Shown here: one piece after another, positions 21,929-31,376 of the stretch | How the letters are laid out: the number at the start of each line of letters is the position of its first letter | Numbering within the stretch: position 1 is the first letter of the stretch | DNA from: Jatrophihabitans sp964252635 | GTDB lineage: Bacteria; Actinomycetota; Actinomycetes; Mycobacteriales; Jatrophihabitantaceae | Reading direction: 5' to 3' | Assembly (NCBI RefSeq): GCF_964252635.1 | Contig: NZ_CAXUNP010000018.1 | Location: 7,183 to 71,182 of the forward strand | Length of the DNA: 64,000 nt | Made by a program: the position numbers and the translations under genes | Notes under the pieces: model-generated | Database searches by the model: none | The model's input: only the letters and a program-made list of their open reading frames with translations | Told to the model about the DNA's origin: nothing

Positions 21929-24074
21929 CACGCTGGTGCGGCCGGGGCCGGCGACCCCGGGCTCGCCACCGCCGCGCCCCCGCACCAGGCCACGCCGGCC
22001 CCCGACCCCGCGCCGGTTGGGTATCGTCGTCGCGCTCGTGGTCTCGCTGATGCTGACGCTGTTCGCCCGGCTCTACTACGTGCAGCTGCTCGACCCGAAC
22101 AAGCCGACGCAGACGGCGCACGCGGTGCACGACGGGGCGATCGTGCTGCCGGCGCCGCGCGGGCTGATCGTCGACGCGCAGGGCCGGGTGCTCGTGGCGA
22201 ACACCACCGTGCAGACGGTCACCGTGACGCGGGACATCCTGCAGCGTCGTCCGGACCACGGTGCCGCCGTCCTCGCGCGCCTGGCCACCCTGCTCGGCAC
22301 GAAGGCGTCGCTGCTGGCCAAGCAGATCACGCCCTGCTCGCCCAAGGTGACGGCACCGTGCTCGACCGGCCAGCCGTACGCGCCGGTCACCGTGGCGAGC
22401 AAGGTGCCGACGAAGGTGGTGCTCGCGATCAGCGAGCACCGCGAGCAGTTCCCCGGCGTCTCGGTCGACACCGTCAGCCTGCCGACCTATCCCGGCGGCT
22501 CCCTGGCCGCCCAGGTACTCGGTTACACCAGCGACGTCACCGCGGCCGACGTCAAGGCCAACCGGGACCTGAACGACGCCGACACCATCGGCGCCGGTGG
22601 TCTCGAGCAGCAGTACGACTCGGTGCTGCGGGGCACCGACGGCACCCAATACGTGCAGCTGAACCCGCAGGGCATCACGGTCGGCAGCGGCAAGAAAGTC
22701 GCCGCGCAGCAGGGCGACACCCTGGTCACGAGCATCGACGCGCACCTGCAGGCCCTCGCCGAGAGCTCGTTGGCCCGCCAGATCCGCGACTCGCGCAAAG
22801 CCGGCAACGCGGCACCGTCGGGCTCGGTCGTGATCATGGACCCCAACACCGGACGCATCCTGGCCTCGGCCAGCTACCCGACCTACGACCCCTCGGTCTT
22901 CGTGGGCGGCATCTCGGCCCAGGACTACCGCACGCTGACCAGTGACGCCTCGGGCACGCCGCTGATCAACCGGGCCACCGCGGGGGAGTACGCGCCGGGC
23001 TCGACGTTCAAACTCATCACGTCGTCCTCGCTGGTCACCCACCACGAGATCTCGTTGGGCCAGACCTACGGCTGCCCCGGGTCGCTCACCATCGACGGTC
23101 GGGTGAAGACGAACTACGACAGCGAGGTGCTCGGCAACATCACGCTGCGCGACGCGCTCGGCTACTCGTGCGACACGTTCTTCTACCGGCCGACCGCGAA
23201 CGAGTACTACGCCGACCAGGCCCGCCTCGCCGAGGGCAAGCCCGTGCACGAGTACCTGCAGCGGATGGCCGCGCAGTTCGGCGTCGGTCGCAGCCCCGGC
23301 GTGGATCTGCCGGCCGGCGAGCAGTCCACCGGCAGCTACGCGGACCGCGAGACCCGGCTCAAGCGCTGGAAGGCCAACCGGGCCACGTACTGCGCCAACG
23401 CCAAACGCGGCTACCCCGACGTGAAGAACCCGACCGACCGGGCCTACCTGACCCTGCTCGCCTCGGAGAACTGCACCGACGGCTGGCGCTACCGCGCAGG
23501 CGACAACGCCGACATGTCGATCGGCCAGGGCGAGACCACGATGTCGCCGCTGCAGCTCGCGATGGCCTACTCGGCCCTGCTCAACGGCGGCAAGATCTAC
23601 GAGCCGACCTTCGGCTGGGGCGTGGTGGGCGCGAACGGCAAGGTGGTCAAGACGATCACGCCGAAGGTGCGCAACACCGTCCCCGTCAGCCAGAAGACCT
23701 TCAACTACATCGCCAACTCGCTGTCGTTCAGCCGCGGGTGGGCGGTGTCCGGCGCCTTCGCCTACATGCACTCCCCGTACCAGAACAAGCTCGGCGGCAA
23801 GACCGGCACGGCCGAGGTATTCGGCAAGCAGGACTCGTCGTGGCTGGTCAGCTGGGGGCCCACGTACAAGGACAGGTCCGGCAACGTCCGCGCGCACTAC
23901 GTCATGGCCGGCATCATCGAACAGGCCGGCACCGGCGCGACCGCCGCCGGCCCGATGGAGAAGCGCATCTGGGACGGCATCTTCGGGGTCGGGCAGGCAC
24001 CGGTGATCCCCGGCATTACCCCCGAGACGACGCTGCCCAGCATCACGCCGCAGAGCGCGGTGACCCACAAATGA
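21921..24074 (+). CDS. mrdA: Penicillin-binding protein 2 (peptidoglycan D,D-transpeptidase)
   Basis: Class B PBP that cross-links peptidoglycan during elongation with RodA. It has a Pro/Arg-rich cytoplasmic N-terminus, one transmembrane helix (about residues 35-55), a dimerisation domain and a transpeptidase domain. The active-site Ser is in SxxK motif STFK (Ser about 361), the second motif is SCD in YSCDTFFYR, and the third is KTGT at about 627. 717 residues. GTG 21921 overlaps mreD by 8 nt, and its stop overlaps the rodA ATG. Confidence 0.94.
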   Translation: MADTLVRPGPATPGSPPPRPRTRPRRPPTPRRLGIVVALVVSLMLTLFARLYYVQLLDPNKPTQTAHAVHDGAIVLPAPRGLIVDAQGRVLVANTTVQTVTVTRDILQRRPDHGAAVLARLATLLGTKASLLAKQITPCSPKVTAPCSTGQPYAPVTVASKVPTKVVLAISEHREQFPGVSVDTVSLPTYPGGSLAAQVLGYTSDVTAADVKANRDLNDADTIGAGGLEQQYDSVLRGTDGTQYVQLNPQGITVGSGKKVAAQQGDTLVTSIDAHLQALAESSLARQIRDSRKAGNAAPSGSVVIMDPNTGRILASASYPTYDPSVFVGGISAQDYRTLTSDASGTPLINRATAGEYAPGSTFKLITSSSLVTHHEISLGQTYGCPGSLTIDGRVKTNYDSEVLGNITLRDALGYSCDTFFYRPTANEYYADQARLAEGKPVHEYLQRMAAQFGVGRSPGVDLPAGEQSTGSYADRETRLKRWKANRATYCANAKRGYPDVKNPTDRAYLTLLASENCTDGWRYRAGDNADMSIGQGETTMSPLQLAMAYSALLNGGKIYEPTFGWGVVGANGKVVKTITPKVRNTVPVSQKTFNYIANSLSFSRGWAVSGAFAYMHSPYQNKLGGKTGTAEVFGKQDSSWLVSWGPTYKDRSGNVRAHYVMAGIIEQAGTGATAAGPMEKRIWDGIFGVGQAPVIPGITPETTLPSITPQSAVTHK

Positions 24075-25249
24075 CGCTGGCCGCCCGCGACCCGCGCGCC
24101 CCGTTCACGCTGACGCCGATGGCGCTGCCGCTGGACAAGCGCGCCCGCGGCTACGACATCCCGCTGGCCGTCATCACGCTGGCCCTGGCCCTGATCGGCA
24201 GCGTGCTGGTGTGGGCGGCCACCCGCAACGCCCAGCAGGCGGTCGGCGGCAACCCGCAGGCGTTCTTCTACCGGCACCTGATCAACATCGTGGTGGCCGC
24301 CGCCCTGTTCCTCGCCGCGTCGCGCGTCGACGCCCGGCTGTTGCGACTCGTGGGGCCGATCGTCTACCTGGCCAGCCTCGGCGGCCTGCTGCTGGTGATG
24401 GTCGCGGGCACCACCATCAACGGTGCGCACGCCTGGATCAGGCTGGGCAGCACCGTCGAGATCCAACCCGCCGAGTTCATGAAGCTGGGACTGGTCGTCG
24501 GGATGGCCGTGCTGTTCGTCCAGCGCGCCGAGCAGCGCGAGGACGAGGGGCCGCCGACCACCCGGGACGTCCTGCTCGCACTCGGGCTCATCGCGGTGCC
24601 GTTCGCGCTGATCATGCTGCAGCCCGACCTGGGTTCGGCGATGGTGCTCGCGTGCGCCGCCTTCGGCGTGCTGATCACCGCCGACGTCCCGGCCCGGTGG
24701 ACCATCGGGCTCATCGTGGTCGGCGTGCTGGTCGCGGTCATCGCCGTCAGGGCCGGGGTGCTCGCCGAGTACCAGCTGGCCCGCTTCAAGGCGTTCGCCG
24801 ACCCGAGCCACGACATCAAGGGGGACGGTTACAACGTCACCCAGGCGCACATCGCCATCGCGAACGGCGGCCTGTTCGGCAAGGGCCTGTTCCACGGGCC
24901 GCAGACCAACGGCGGGTACGTGCCGGAGCAGCAGACCGACTTCGTGTTCTCGGTGGCCGGCGAGGAGTTCGGTCTCGTCGGTGCCGGCACGCTCATCGCG
25001 CTCTTCGGACTGCTGTGCTGGCGTGCGCTGCGCATCGCGCGGGACAGCGACGCCGTCGGACGGCTGGTGGCCACCGGCATCGTGTGCTGGTTCGCTTTCC
25101 AGATCTTCCAGAACATCGGCATGAACCTGGGGCTGACACCGGTCACCGGCGTCCCGCTGCCGTTCGTCTCCTACGGCGGGTCGTCGATGTTCGCGCAGGC
25201 CCTCGCGGTCGGGCTGCTGCAGGCCGTGCACCGGCGCAGCGTGGCCTGA
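24071..25249 (+). CDS. rodA: SEDS peptidoglycan glycosyltransferase RodA
   Basis: Polytopic SEDS-family enzyme that polymerises lipid II and works with the preceding PBP2. 392 residues with about ten transmembrane helices. Family motifs include IQPAEFMKLGLVV, MLQPDLGSAMV and the C-terminal GVPLPFVSYGGSSM. A longer in-frame opening starts at 23168, but ATG 24071 overlapping the PBP2 stop (ATGA) gives the correct N-terminus. It ends the shape operon and is convergent with an exporter gene 9 bp away. Confidence 0.95.
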   Translation: MTLAARDPRAPFTLTPMALPLDKRARGYDIPLAVITLALALIGSVLVWAATRNAQQAVGGNPQAFFYRHLINIVVAAALFLAASRVDARLLRLVGPIVYLASLGGLLLVMVAGTTINGAHAWIRLGSTVEIQPAEFMKLGLVVGMAVLFVQRAEQREDEGPPTTRDVLLALGLIAVPFALIMLQPDLGSAMVLACAAFGVLITADVPARWTIGLIVVGVLVAVIAVRAGVLAEYQLARFKAFADPSHDIKGDGYNVTQAHIAIANGGLFGKGLFHGPQTNGGYVPEQQTDFVFSVAGEEFGLVGAGTLIALFGLLCWRALRIARDSDAVGRLVATGIVCWFAFQIFQNIGMNLGLTPVTGVPLPFVSYGGSSMFAQALAVGLLQAVHRRSVA

Positions 25250-25258
25250 GCCTGTCCG

Positions 25259-26143
25259 TCAGCCGTCGGTGGGTGCGGTGGCGGCCCGTCCGGTGAGGGT
25301 CGCGCCGACGCTGGCGAGGACGACGAGGACGAGCGCGACGACCAGCACGAGCGTCAGCCCCTGGCCGAGCACCACGACCCCGGCCAGGGCGGCCACCGCC
25401 GGCTCGAGGCTCATGAGCAGCCCGAAGACGGCGGTACCGAGCCGGCGCAGCGCGACGAGCTCCAGCGTGTAGGGCACGAGGGAGGACAGGACGGCGACGC
25501 CGAAACAGGCGGCGAGCACGCCGGGTGACAGCAGCGCCGAGCCGCCCTCGACGAGGCCGGCCGGGAGGACCAGCAGCGTGCCGAAGGACAGCCCGATGGC
25601 CAGCGCCTCGGTCGCGCCGAAGCTCGTGCCCACCCGCTTGGCGAGCAGGATGTAGGCCGCCCAGCACGATGCGGCCACCAGGGCCAGCAGCACACCGATC
25701 AGCTGCACGCCGGCATGCTCGCCGCGGACGGCGAGCAGCACCACGCCGCCGCCGGCCAGGGCCACCCAGAGCACGTCGAGCAGCCGCCGCGAGCCCGCGA
25801 CCGCGACCGCGAGCGGTCCGGTGAACTCGATGGTCACGGCGACGCCGAGCGGCAGGTGGTTGAGCGCCTCGTAGAAGGACCAGTTCATGCCGGCGAGGGT
25901 CAGCCCGTAGGCGATCACGGTGCGCACCTCGGTGCGCGAGCGGCCGCGCAGCGACGGCCGGGCGAGCACGAGCAGCACCACGGCGGCGAACAGCACCCGC
26001 AGGAACGCGACGCCGCCCGGCCCGGCATGACCGAAGATGCGGTCGGCGAACGCCGACCCGAGCTGCACCGAGGTGACCGCGCCGAGCACGAGCACCTGCG
26101 GCGGTACCGCAGTGGCACGCTCGCGGGTGAGCCGGGTGGTCAC
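25259..26143 (-). CDS. EamA/RhtA-type DMT superfamily exporter
   Basis: About ten transmembrane helices made of two EamA repeats. The segment MNWSFYEALNHLPLGVAVTI resembles RhtA-like threonine/homoserine exporters, but the substrate cannot be read from the sequence. The frame opens at 26191; GTG 26143 is preceded by GGAGGAGG 9 nt upstream and is the likely start, giving about 294 residues. Confidence 0.85.
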   Translation of the reverse strand: MTTRLTRERATAVPPQVLVLGAVTSVQLGSAFADRIFGHAGPGGVAFLRVLFAAVVLLVLARPSLRGRSRTEVRTVIAYGLTLAGMNWSFYEALNHLPLGVAVTIEFTGPLAVAVAGSRRLLDVLWVALAGGGVVLLAVRGEHAGVQLIGVLLALVAASCWAAYILLAKRVGTSFGATEALAIGLSFGTLLVLPAGLVEGGSALLSPGVLAACFGVAVLSSLVPYTLELVALRRLGTAVFGLLMSLEPAVAALAGVVVLGQGLTLVLVVALVLVVLASVGATLTGRAATAPTDG

Positions 26144-26227
26144 CAGCGCGATCCTCCTCCACCGGGTTGTCCGCGCGTCGACGCGCTCCACCCGGTCCGG
26201 GCGCGGACCACTCGCGAGAGGTGGGCG

Positions 26228-27205
26228 TCAGGCCCAGGGCCGACGCATGCGCTGCGCGCTGAACCGGCGCCGCTGGTGGTTCGTCATCTGGGCCCACAGC
26301 TGCTCCTGCGCGGGCCGGGGCAGGGCGTTGACGTGCTCGACCTGTTGCTGCGGCGTCAGCGCGTCCCAGGTGGGCAGCAGGCCCGAGCCGGGCGGTTGCA
26401 GGATGCCGTGCTTGTCCCCGAGCCGCCCATAGGGGTCGAAGTAGGGGCTGGGTACCTCGCCGGGCGCGGCCGCGTGCGGTGTCGGGCCGGACGGCGGGCC
26501 GTACTGCGGGGGTGAGTAGCCCGGCTGCGGCCCGTAACCCTGTTGGCCAGGGGGCGGGTAGCCCTGCGGGCCGGGCGGCGCCTGTCCCTGCGGGCCGGGC
26601 GGCGGGTAGCCGGGGCCGTGACCCGGTTGCGGGTAGGCGGGCGGCGGGTAGCCGCCGCCCTGGGGGTAGCCGTGCGGAGGCGGTCCCTGCTGCGGGTAGG
26701 CGGGCTGCGGGCGGTAGGGCGGCGGCGGCGCGGGATACCCGGGTGGCGGCCCGTACCCGGGCGGCGGGTAGCCGGGCTGCGGTCCGTACCCGGGTGGCGG
26801 CTGGGCGGGATAGGCAGGCGGAGCGGCGGGGTGACCCGCGCCGCCGGGTTGCGCGGCGGCGCCCGGGCCGGAGTACACGGGATTGATCTCGGTGGCGGCG
26901 ATGAGCTCGGGCTCCGCCTCGACGTCGCGCTCCGGGTCGGGTGACCCGGCAGGTTCGGCGACGGCTGCCGACGGGCCTGGCATGAACGGTGGCCGCCACG
27001 TGGCCTCGTCCGGCGCGGGCCCGGCGGCCCCGGTCCCGGTCACGCGTTTCGCGGCCGCGATGACCTCGGCCGCGCTGGTCGAGCCGTCGTCCGGCAGGCC
27101 TGCCACCCAGGCGGCGAACCCTTCGGGTGACGTCGGTGACGGAGCCGCGAGTTCCGGCGCGGCGGGCGGGCCCGAACTGTGTTCGACCGTCAGATCCCCG
27201 TCCAC
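26228..27205 (-). CDS. Pro/Gly/Tyr/Gln-rich low-complexity protein
   Basis: About 325 residues and no recognised family. The N-terminus has a short globular-looking segment (FAAWVAGLPDDGSTSAAEVI). The middle (about residues 110-240) is built of PPGYGPQPGY-like repeats, and the C-terminus is a polar helix-rich tail with TPQQQVEHVNALPRPAQEQL. There are no membrane segments, so this is probably a disordered cytoplasmic protein. The frame is open to 27247, but GTG 27205 has GGAGAGG 5 nt upstream and reduces overlap with the divergent radical SAM promoter. Confidence 0.65.
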   Translation of the reverse strand: MDGDLTVEHSSGPPAAPELAAPSPTSPEGFAAWVAGLPDDGSTSAAEVIAAAKRVTGTGAAGPAPDEATWRPPFMPGPSAAVAEPAGSPDPERDVEAEPELIAATEINPVYSGPGAAAQPGGAGHPAAPPAYPAQPPPGYGPQPGYPPPGYGPPPGYPAPPPPYRPQPAYPQQGPPPHGYPQGGGYPPPAYPQPGHGPGYPPPGPQGQAPPGPQGYPPPGQQGYGPQPGYSPPQYGPPSGPTPHAAAPGEVPSPYFDPYGRLGDKHGILQPPGSGLLPTWDALTPQQQVEHVNALPRPAQEQLWAQMTNHQRRRFSAQRMRRPWA

Positions 27206-27256
27206 TTCGTCCTCTCCGGCCCGTTGCGCGGGCACACGCCCGTACACTGGGCTCCC

Positions 27257-29197
27257 ATGCCCGTCGACTCGATCTTTCCCCTCCTGGAACCCGTGCTACC
27301 TCTGGTCAGCAAGCCGATCCAGTACGTCGGCGGCGAGCTCAACGCTCGCAGCAAGGAATGGGACGCCGTCGACGTCCATTGGGCACTCATGTACCCCGAC
27401 GCCTACGAGGTCGGCGTGCCGAACCAGGGCGTCCAGATCCTGTACGAGGTCCTGAACGAGCGCGACGACGCCCTGGCCGAACGCACCTACGCGGTGTGGC
27501 CGGATCTCGAGGCGCTGCTGCGCGAGCGGGGCATCAGCCAGTTCACCGTCGACAACCACCGCCCGGTCGGTGCGTTCGACCTGCTCGGGGTCTCGTTCTC
27601 GACCGAGCTGGGTTACACCAACCTGCTGACGGCGCTCGACCTCGCCGGCATTCCGCTGCATGCCGCCGACCGCGACGAGACGTACCCGGTCGTGGTGGCC
27701 GGCGGCCACGCCGCGTTCAATCCCGAACCCGTTGCCGACTTCATCGACGTCGCGGTGCTCGGCGACGGCGAGCAGGCCGTCGGCGCGATCACCGAGATCG
27801 TCAAGACCTGGAAGCAGCAGGGTCGTCCCGGCGGTCGCGACGAGTTGCTGCTGCGCCTCGCGGCCACCGGCGGCAACTACGTCCCGCGCTTCTACGACGT
27901 GAGCTACCTGCCGGACGGGCGCCTCGCCCCCATCACGCCGAACCGCGACGGCGTGCCTGAGCGGGTCACGAAGCACACCGTCATGGACCTCGACGCGTGG
28001 CCCTACCCGAAGACGCCGCTCGTGCCGATGGCTGAGTCCGTGCACGAGCGCATGTCGGTCGAGATCTTCCGCGGCTGCACCCGCGGCTGCCGGTTCTGCC
28101 AGGCCGGCATGATCACCCGGCCGGTGCGCGAGCGCAGCATCGACGGCATCGGCGAGATGGTCGCCCGCGGGCTCGCCGCCACCGGGTTCGAGGAGGTCGG
28201 GCTGCTGTCACTGTCCAGCGCCGACCACTCCGAGATCGCGCCGCTGACCAAGCAGCTCGCCGACCGTTACGCCGAGGAAAAGGTCGGGCTGTCGTTGCCG
28301 TCGACCCGCGTCGACGCGTTCAACATCGACCTCGCCAACGAGATCAGTCGCAACGGCCGCCGCTCGGGGTTGACCTTTGCCCCCGAGGGCGGCAGCGAAC
28401 GACTGCGCCGCGTCATCAACAAGATGGTCAGCAAGGACGACCTGATCAACACGGTCAGCACCGCGTACGGCAACGGCTGGCGCCAGGTGAAGTTGTACTT
28501 CATGTGCGGCCTGCCCACCGAGACCGACGAGGACGTCCTCGAGATCGCCGAGATGGCGCACGACGTCATCCGCGCCGGGCGGGAGGCCGCGGGGCACAAG
28601 GACATCCGCTGCACCGTCTCGATCGGCGGCTTCGTGCCCAAGCCGCACACGCCGTTCCAGTGGGCCGCGCAGGCCTCGCCGGAGGTCGTGGACGCGCGCC
28701 TGGCCAAGCTCCGCGCGGCGATCAACTCGAGCAAGCTGGGCCGCAACGTCGGCATGCGCTACCACGACGGCGAGCCGTCGATGGTCGAGGGACTGCTCTC
28801 GCGCGGTGACCGCCGGGTCGGCGCCGTCATCGAGCAGGTGTGGCGCGACGGCGGCCGCTTCGACGGCTGGTCGGAGCACTTCTCCTACGCCCGCTGGGTG
28901 GCCGCGGCCGACACCGCGCTGGCCGGCACCGGCGTCGATCTCGCCTGGTACACGACCCGCGAGCGCGACGGTGACGAGGTGCTGCCCTGGGACCACCTCG
29001 ACTCGGGGCTGGACAAGCAGTGGCTCTGGGACGACTGGCAGGACGCGCTGGGCGAGTTCGAGCAGGACGACTGCCGCTGGACGCCGTGCTTCGACTGCGG
29101 CGTCTGCTCCAACCTCGGCACCGACATCCAGATCGGACCCACCGGCCGCTCGCTGCTTCCGTTGGCCGGCAAGCCCGTGCTGGCCCCGAAGGTCTGA
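27257..29197 (+). CDS. TIGR03960 family B12-binding/radical SAM protein
   Basis: Radical SAM enzyme of unknown reaction. The N-terminal cobalamin-binding-like domain (MYPDAYEVGVPNQGVQILYE) is followed by the radical SAM core with its 4Fe-4S ligands in RGCTRGCRFCQAG. The C-terminal part has a second Cys-rich motif, CFDCGVC. 646 residues. ATG 27257 is 8 nt after -10 TACACT (27243-27248), implying a leaderless mRNA. Its usual partner, TIGR03936, is separated here by a reverse-oriented P450 gene. Association with rne suggests a role in RNA modification (inference). Confidence 0.9.
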   Translation: MPVDSIFPLLEPVLPLVSKPIQYVGGELNARSKEWDAVDVHWALMYPDAYEVGVPNQGVQILYEVLNERDDALAERTYAVWPDLEALLRERGISQFTVDNHRPVGAFDLLGVSFSTELGYTNLLTALDLAGIPLHAADRDETYPVVVAGGHAAFNPEPVADFIDVAVLGDGEQAVGAITEIVKTWKQQGRPGGRDELLLRLAATGGNYVPRFYDVSYLPDGRLAPITPNRDGVPERVTKHTVMDLDAWPYPKTPLVPMAESVHERMSVEIFRGCTRGCRFCQAGMITRPVRERSIDGIGEMVARGLAATGFEEVGLLSLSSADHSEIAPLTKQLADRYAEEKVGLSLPSTRVDAFNIDLANEISRNGRRSGLTFAPEGGSERLRRVINKMVSKDDLINTVSTAYGNGWRQVKLYFMCGLPTETDEDVLEIAEMAHDVIRAGREAAGHKDIRCTVSIGGFVPKPHTPFQWAAQASPEVVDARLAKLRAAINSSKLGRNVGMRYHDGEPSMVEGLLSRGDRRVGAVIEQVWRDGGRFDGWSEHFSYARWVAAADTALAGTGVDLAWYTTRERDGDEVLPWDHLDSGLDKQWLWDDWQDALGEFEQDDCRWTPCFDCGVCSNLGTDIQIGPTGRSLLPLAGKPVLAPKV

Positions 29198-29262
29198 GCC
29201 GCACCCCACCTCGTTGATTCACTGCGCGTCGCGGTCGGCCGCCGACCACGAGACGCAGTCGA

Positions 29263-30408
29263 TCACGACGGCGGGCCGGGTTGCCCGATCTCCCACCGGG
29301 CCACCAGCGACGCGGGCTTGCGGAAGATCAGCCCGGTCGCCGGGGTCGCCGACTCCAGCTCCAGGTCGGGCAGACCGAGCACGGCCGCGATCGCGGCGCT
29401 CGTCTCGAGGCGAGCGAGGTCCATCGCGATGCACACGTGCGGCCCGCGGGCGAAGGACAGCTGCGACCGCACGTTCGGCCGGCCCAGCCGGAAACGGTCG
29501 GGGTCGTCGAAGACCGACGGGTCGCGGTTGGCGCCGGTGATGGACACGCGGACGAGGTCCCCGCGCCGCACGGTCACCCCACCCAGCTCGGTGTCGGCGG
29601 TCGCGTAGCGGTCGACAACCGCGGCGGCGGGCTCGAGCCGCAACGACTCCTCCACTGCCGCGCCGATCAGCCGCTCGTCCGCGCGGAGCCGGCCGAGCAC
29701 GTCCGGGTGGGTGAGCAGGTGCAGGGCCAGGTTGGTGATCATCCCTTCGGTGGTCTCGATGCCGCCGAACATCATGACCGCGGCGTTGGCGATGACGTCC
29801 GGTTCGGGGAGGTCGGCCCGGGCCGCAGCGAGGACGGAGCCACGGCCGAGGCCCAGCGCGATGTGGTCGGCCAGGTTGGCCATGGCCGTGGCGGCCGCAC
29901 GGTCCGGTTCGATGCCCGCGCTCAGCGACGTCACGCCGGCCACGATGGCGCCGTACCACGCCAGGACGGTGGCGGCGTCGACGGCGTGCAGGCCCAGCAC
30001 CTCGGCGATGACGGCCACCGACATCGGGCCGGCCAGCTCGCTGCGGAGCTCCGCCCGGCCCGCCGGACGGATCCGCTCGACGAGTCCGGCGGCCACACCC
30101 CGCACCGAGGCGCCGAAGGCCTGCTGCACCCGCGCCGGGCGGAAGGGGGCGACGAAGGGCGTGCGGTGGCGCCGATGCTCGGCCCCGTCGACGGACAGCA
30201 TGCTGGCCCCCACGACCTGTGCGGTGCTGAACCGCGGGTCGTCGACCGTGAACGACGCAGGAGCACGCATGACCGTGCTGGCCTGGTCGTAGCCGGTGAC
30301 CAGCCAGCCGCCGACGGCCGGCACCCAGGTCACCGGCCCGTCGGCCCGCAGCCGGGCCAGGGCCGCCGGAGCGTCGGGTCCGGCCAGTTCCTCGATGCTG
30401 ACGGGCAC
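29263..30408 (-). CDS. Cytochrome P450
   Basis: Haem monooxygenase of about 381 residues. The haem-ligand region is FARGPHVCIAMDLARLE with the axial Cys, the I-helix reads MMFGGIETTEGM, and an ExxR pair lies in VEESLRLEP. Position 2 of the oxygen-activating motif is Glu-Thr, as in many bacterial P450s. The frame is open to ATG 30444, but GTG 30408 lies 7 nt downstream of CATACT (minus strand, 30416-30421), so it is the likely leaderless start. No ferredoxin partner is adjacent and the substrate is unknown. Confidence 0.92.
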   Translation of the reverse strand: MPVSIEELAGPDAPAALARLRADGPVTWVPAVGGWLVTGYDQASTVMRAPASFTVDDPRFSTAQVVGASMLSVDGAEHRRHRTPFVAPFRPARVQQAFGASVRGVAAGLVERIRPAGRAELRSELAGPMSVAVIAEVLGLHAVDAATVLAWYGAIVAGVTSLSAGIEPDRAAATAMANLADHIALGLGRGSVLAAARADLPEPDVIANAAVMMFGGIETTEGMITNLALHLLTHPDVLGRLRADERLIGAAVEESLRLEPAAAVVDRYATADTELGGVTVRRGDLVRVSITGANRDPSVFDDPDRFRLGRPNVRSQLSFARGPHVCIAMDLARLETSAAIAAVLGLPDLELESATPATGLIFRKPASLVARWEIGQPGPPS

Positions 30409-30415
30409 CGGCTCG

Positions 30416-30447
30416 AGTATGGCCCGGTGCGCGCCGCCTGGCATGCT
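30416..30447. promoter_or_regulatory. Divergent leaderless promoter pair (P450 / TIGR03936)
   Basis: CATACT on the minus strand (30416-30421) ends 7 nt before the P450 GTG at 30408. CATGCT on the plus strand (30442-30447) ends 7 nt before ATG 30455. The start codons are 46 bp apart, so each -35 region must lie close to or inside the opposite gene, and the two promoters may interfere. Confidence 0.5.
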
Positions 30448-30454
30448 GGGCCCG

Positions 30455-31213
30455 ATGGCACGCCGAACCCCCGAAGGCCCCCCGCCACCGCCGACGGTGC
30501 AGCGGCTGCGTGTCCGCTACGCCAAGCGCGGCCGGCTGCGGTTCTCGTCGCACCGCGACTTCGCTCGGGCCTTCGAACGCGCGCTGCGCCGCGCCGAGAT
30601 CCCGATGGCGTACTCGGCGGGATTCTCGCCGCACCCCAAGATCAGCTACGTCGGCGCGTCCCCCACCGGCGTCGCGAGCGAGGCCGAGTACCTCGAGATC
30701 GGGCTGGCCGCCGAGCGCGACCCGGCCGCCGTGCGCGCGGCGCTGGACGCGGTCCTGCCGGACGGGCTCGACATCGACGAGGTCGTGACGGCCGGCCCTG
30801 GTTCGCTGGCGGAGCGCATGCACGCCTCGCGCTGGCGGATCGAGCTGCCCGGGGTGACCCTCGAGGACGCCCGGAGCGCCGTCGACGCGTTCCTGGCTGC
30901 GGAGCACCTGCCCGTCGAGCGGATGACCAAATCGGGCCGACGGGAGGTCGACGTCCGCACCCCGGTGTTGTCCATGATCGTCGTGCCGCACACGACCGAT
31001 GACCCCGGGCGTGCGATACTGGTCACGGTCGTACGGCAGGTGACCCCTACCGTTCGCCCCGACGATGTCGTAGTCGCATTGCGCGACGTCGCCGGTCTCG
31101 CCCCGGCCGGACCTCCTGTATCGGTCCGCCTGGCGCAGGGACCGCTCGACGACGCCCATGACATCGGTGACCCCCTGGCCACCGATCGTGACCCGACCGC
31201 GACCTCGCCGTAG
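30455..31213 (+). CDS. TIGR03936 family (DUF2344) radical SAM-associated protein
   Basis: 252 residues. The core LRVRYAKRGRLRFSSHRDFARAFERALRRA and AYSAGFSPHPKISY are diagnostic of the DUF2344 proteins that pair with, or are fused to, TIGR03960 radical SAM enzymes. Function unknown. The open frame begins at 30296, but ATG 30455 gives the family N-terminus and lies 7 nt after CATGCT. rne begins 163 bp downstream. Confidence 0.9.
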   Translation: MARRTPEGPPPPPTVQRLRVRYAKRGRLRFSSHRDFARAFERALRRAEIPMAYSAGFSPHPKISYVGASPTGVASEAEYLEIGLAAERDPAAVRAALDAVLPDGLDIDEVVTAGPGSLAERMHASRWRIELPGVTLEDARSAVDAFLAAEHLPVERMTKSGRREVDVRTPVLSMIVVPHTTDDPGRAILVTVVRQVTPTVRPDDVVVALRDVAGLAPAGPPVSVRLAQGPLDDAHDIGDPLATDRDPTATSP

Positions 31214-31376
31214 TTCCACCGCACGCACCACCCACCGGGCCGCGGGAGCGACCCGACGCAGACTTTGCGAGCAGCGCCGGCCGACGTGCCGCCGCTACCT
31301 CGCCACAACCGCCTCTGTGCGGTCGCGTACCGCGAGAGCGGACGCGCCCGGAGGCCGAATTGGAGCAGACGAGCAC

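Noticed and set aside
30409..30444. Upstream ATG for the P450
   Set aside because: It would place the promoter -10 inside the coding sequence; GTG 30408, 7 nt after CATACT, fits the local leaderless pattern.
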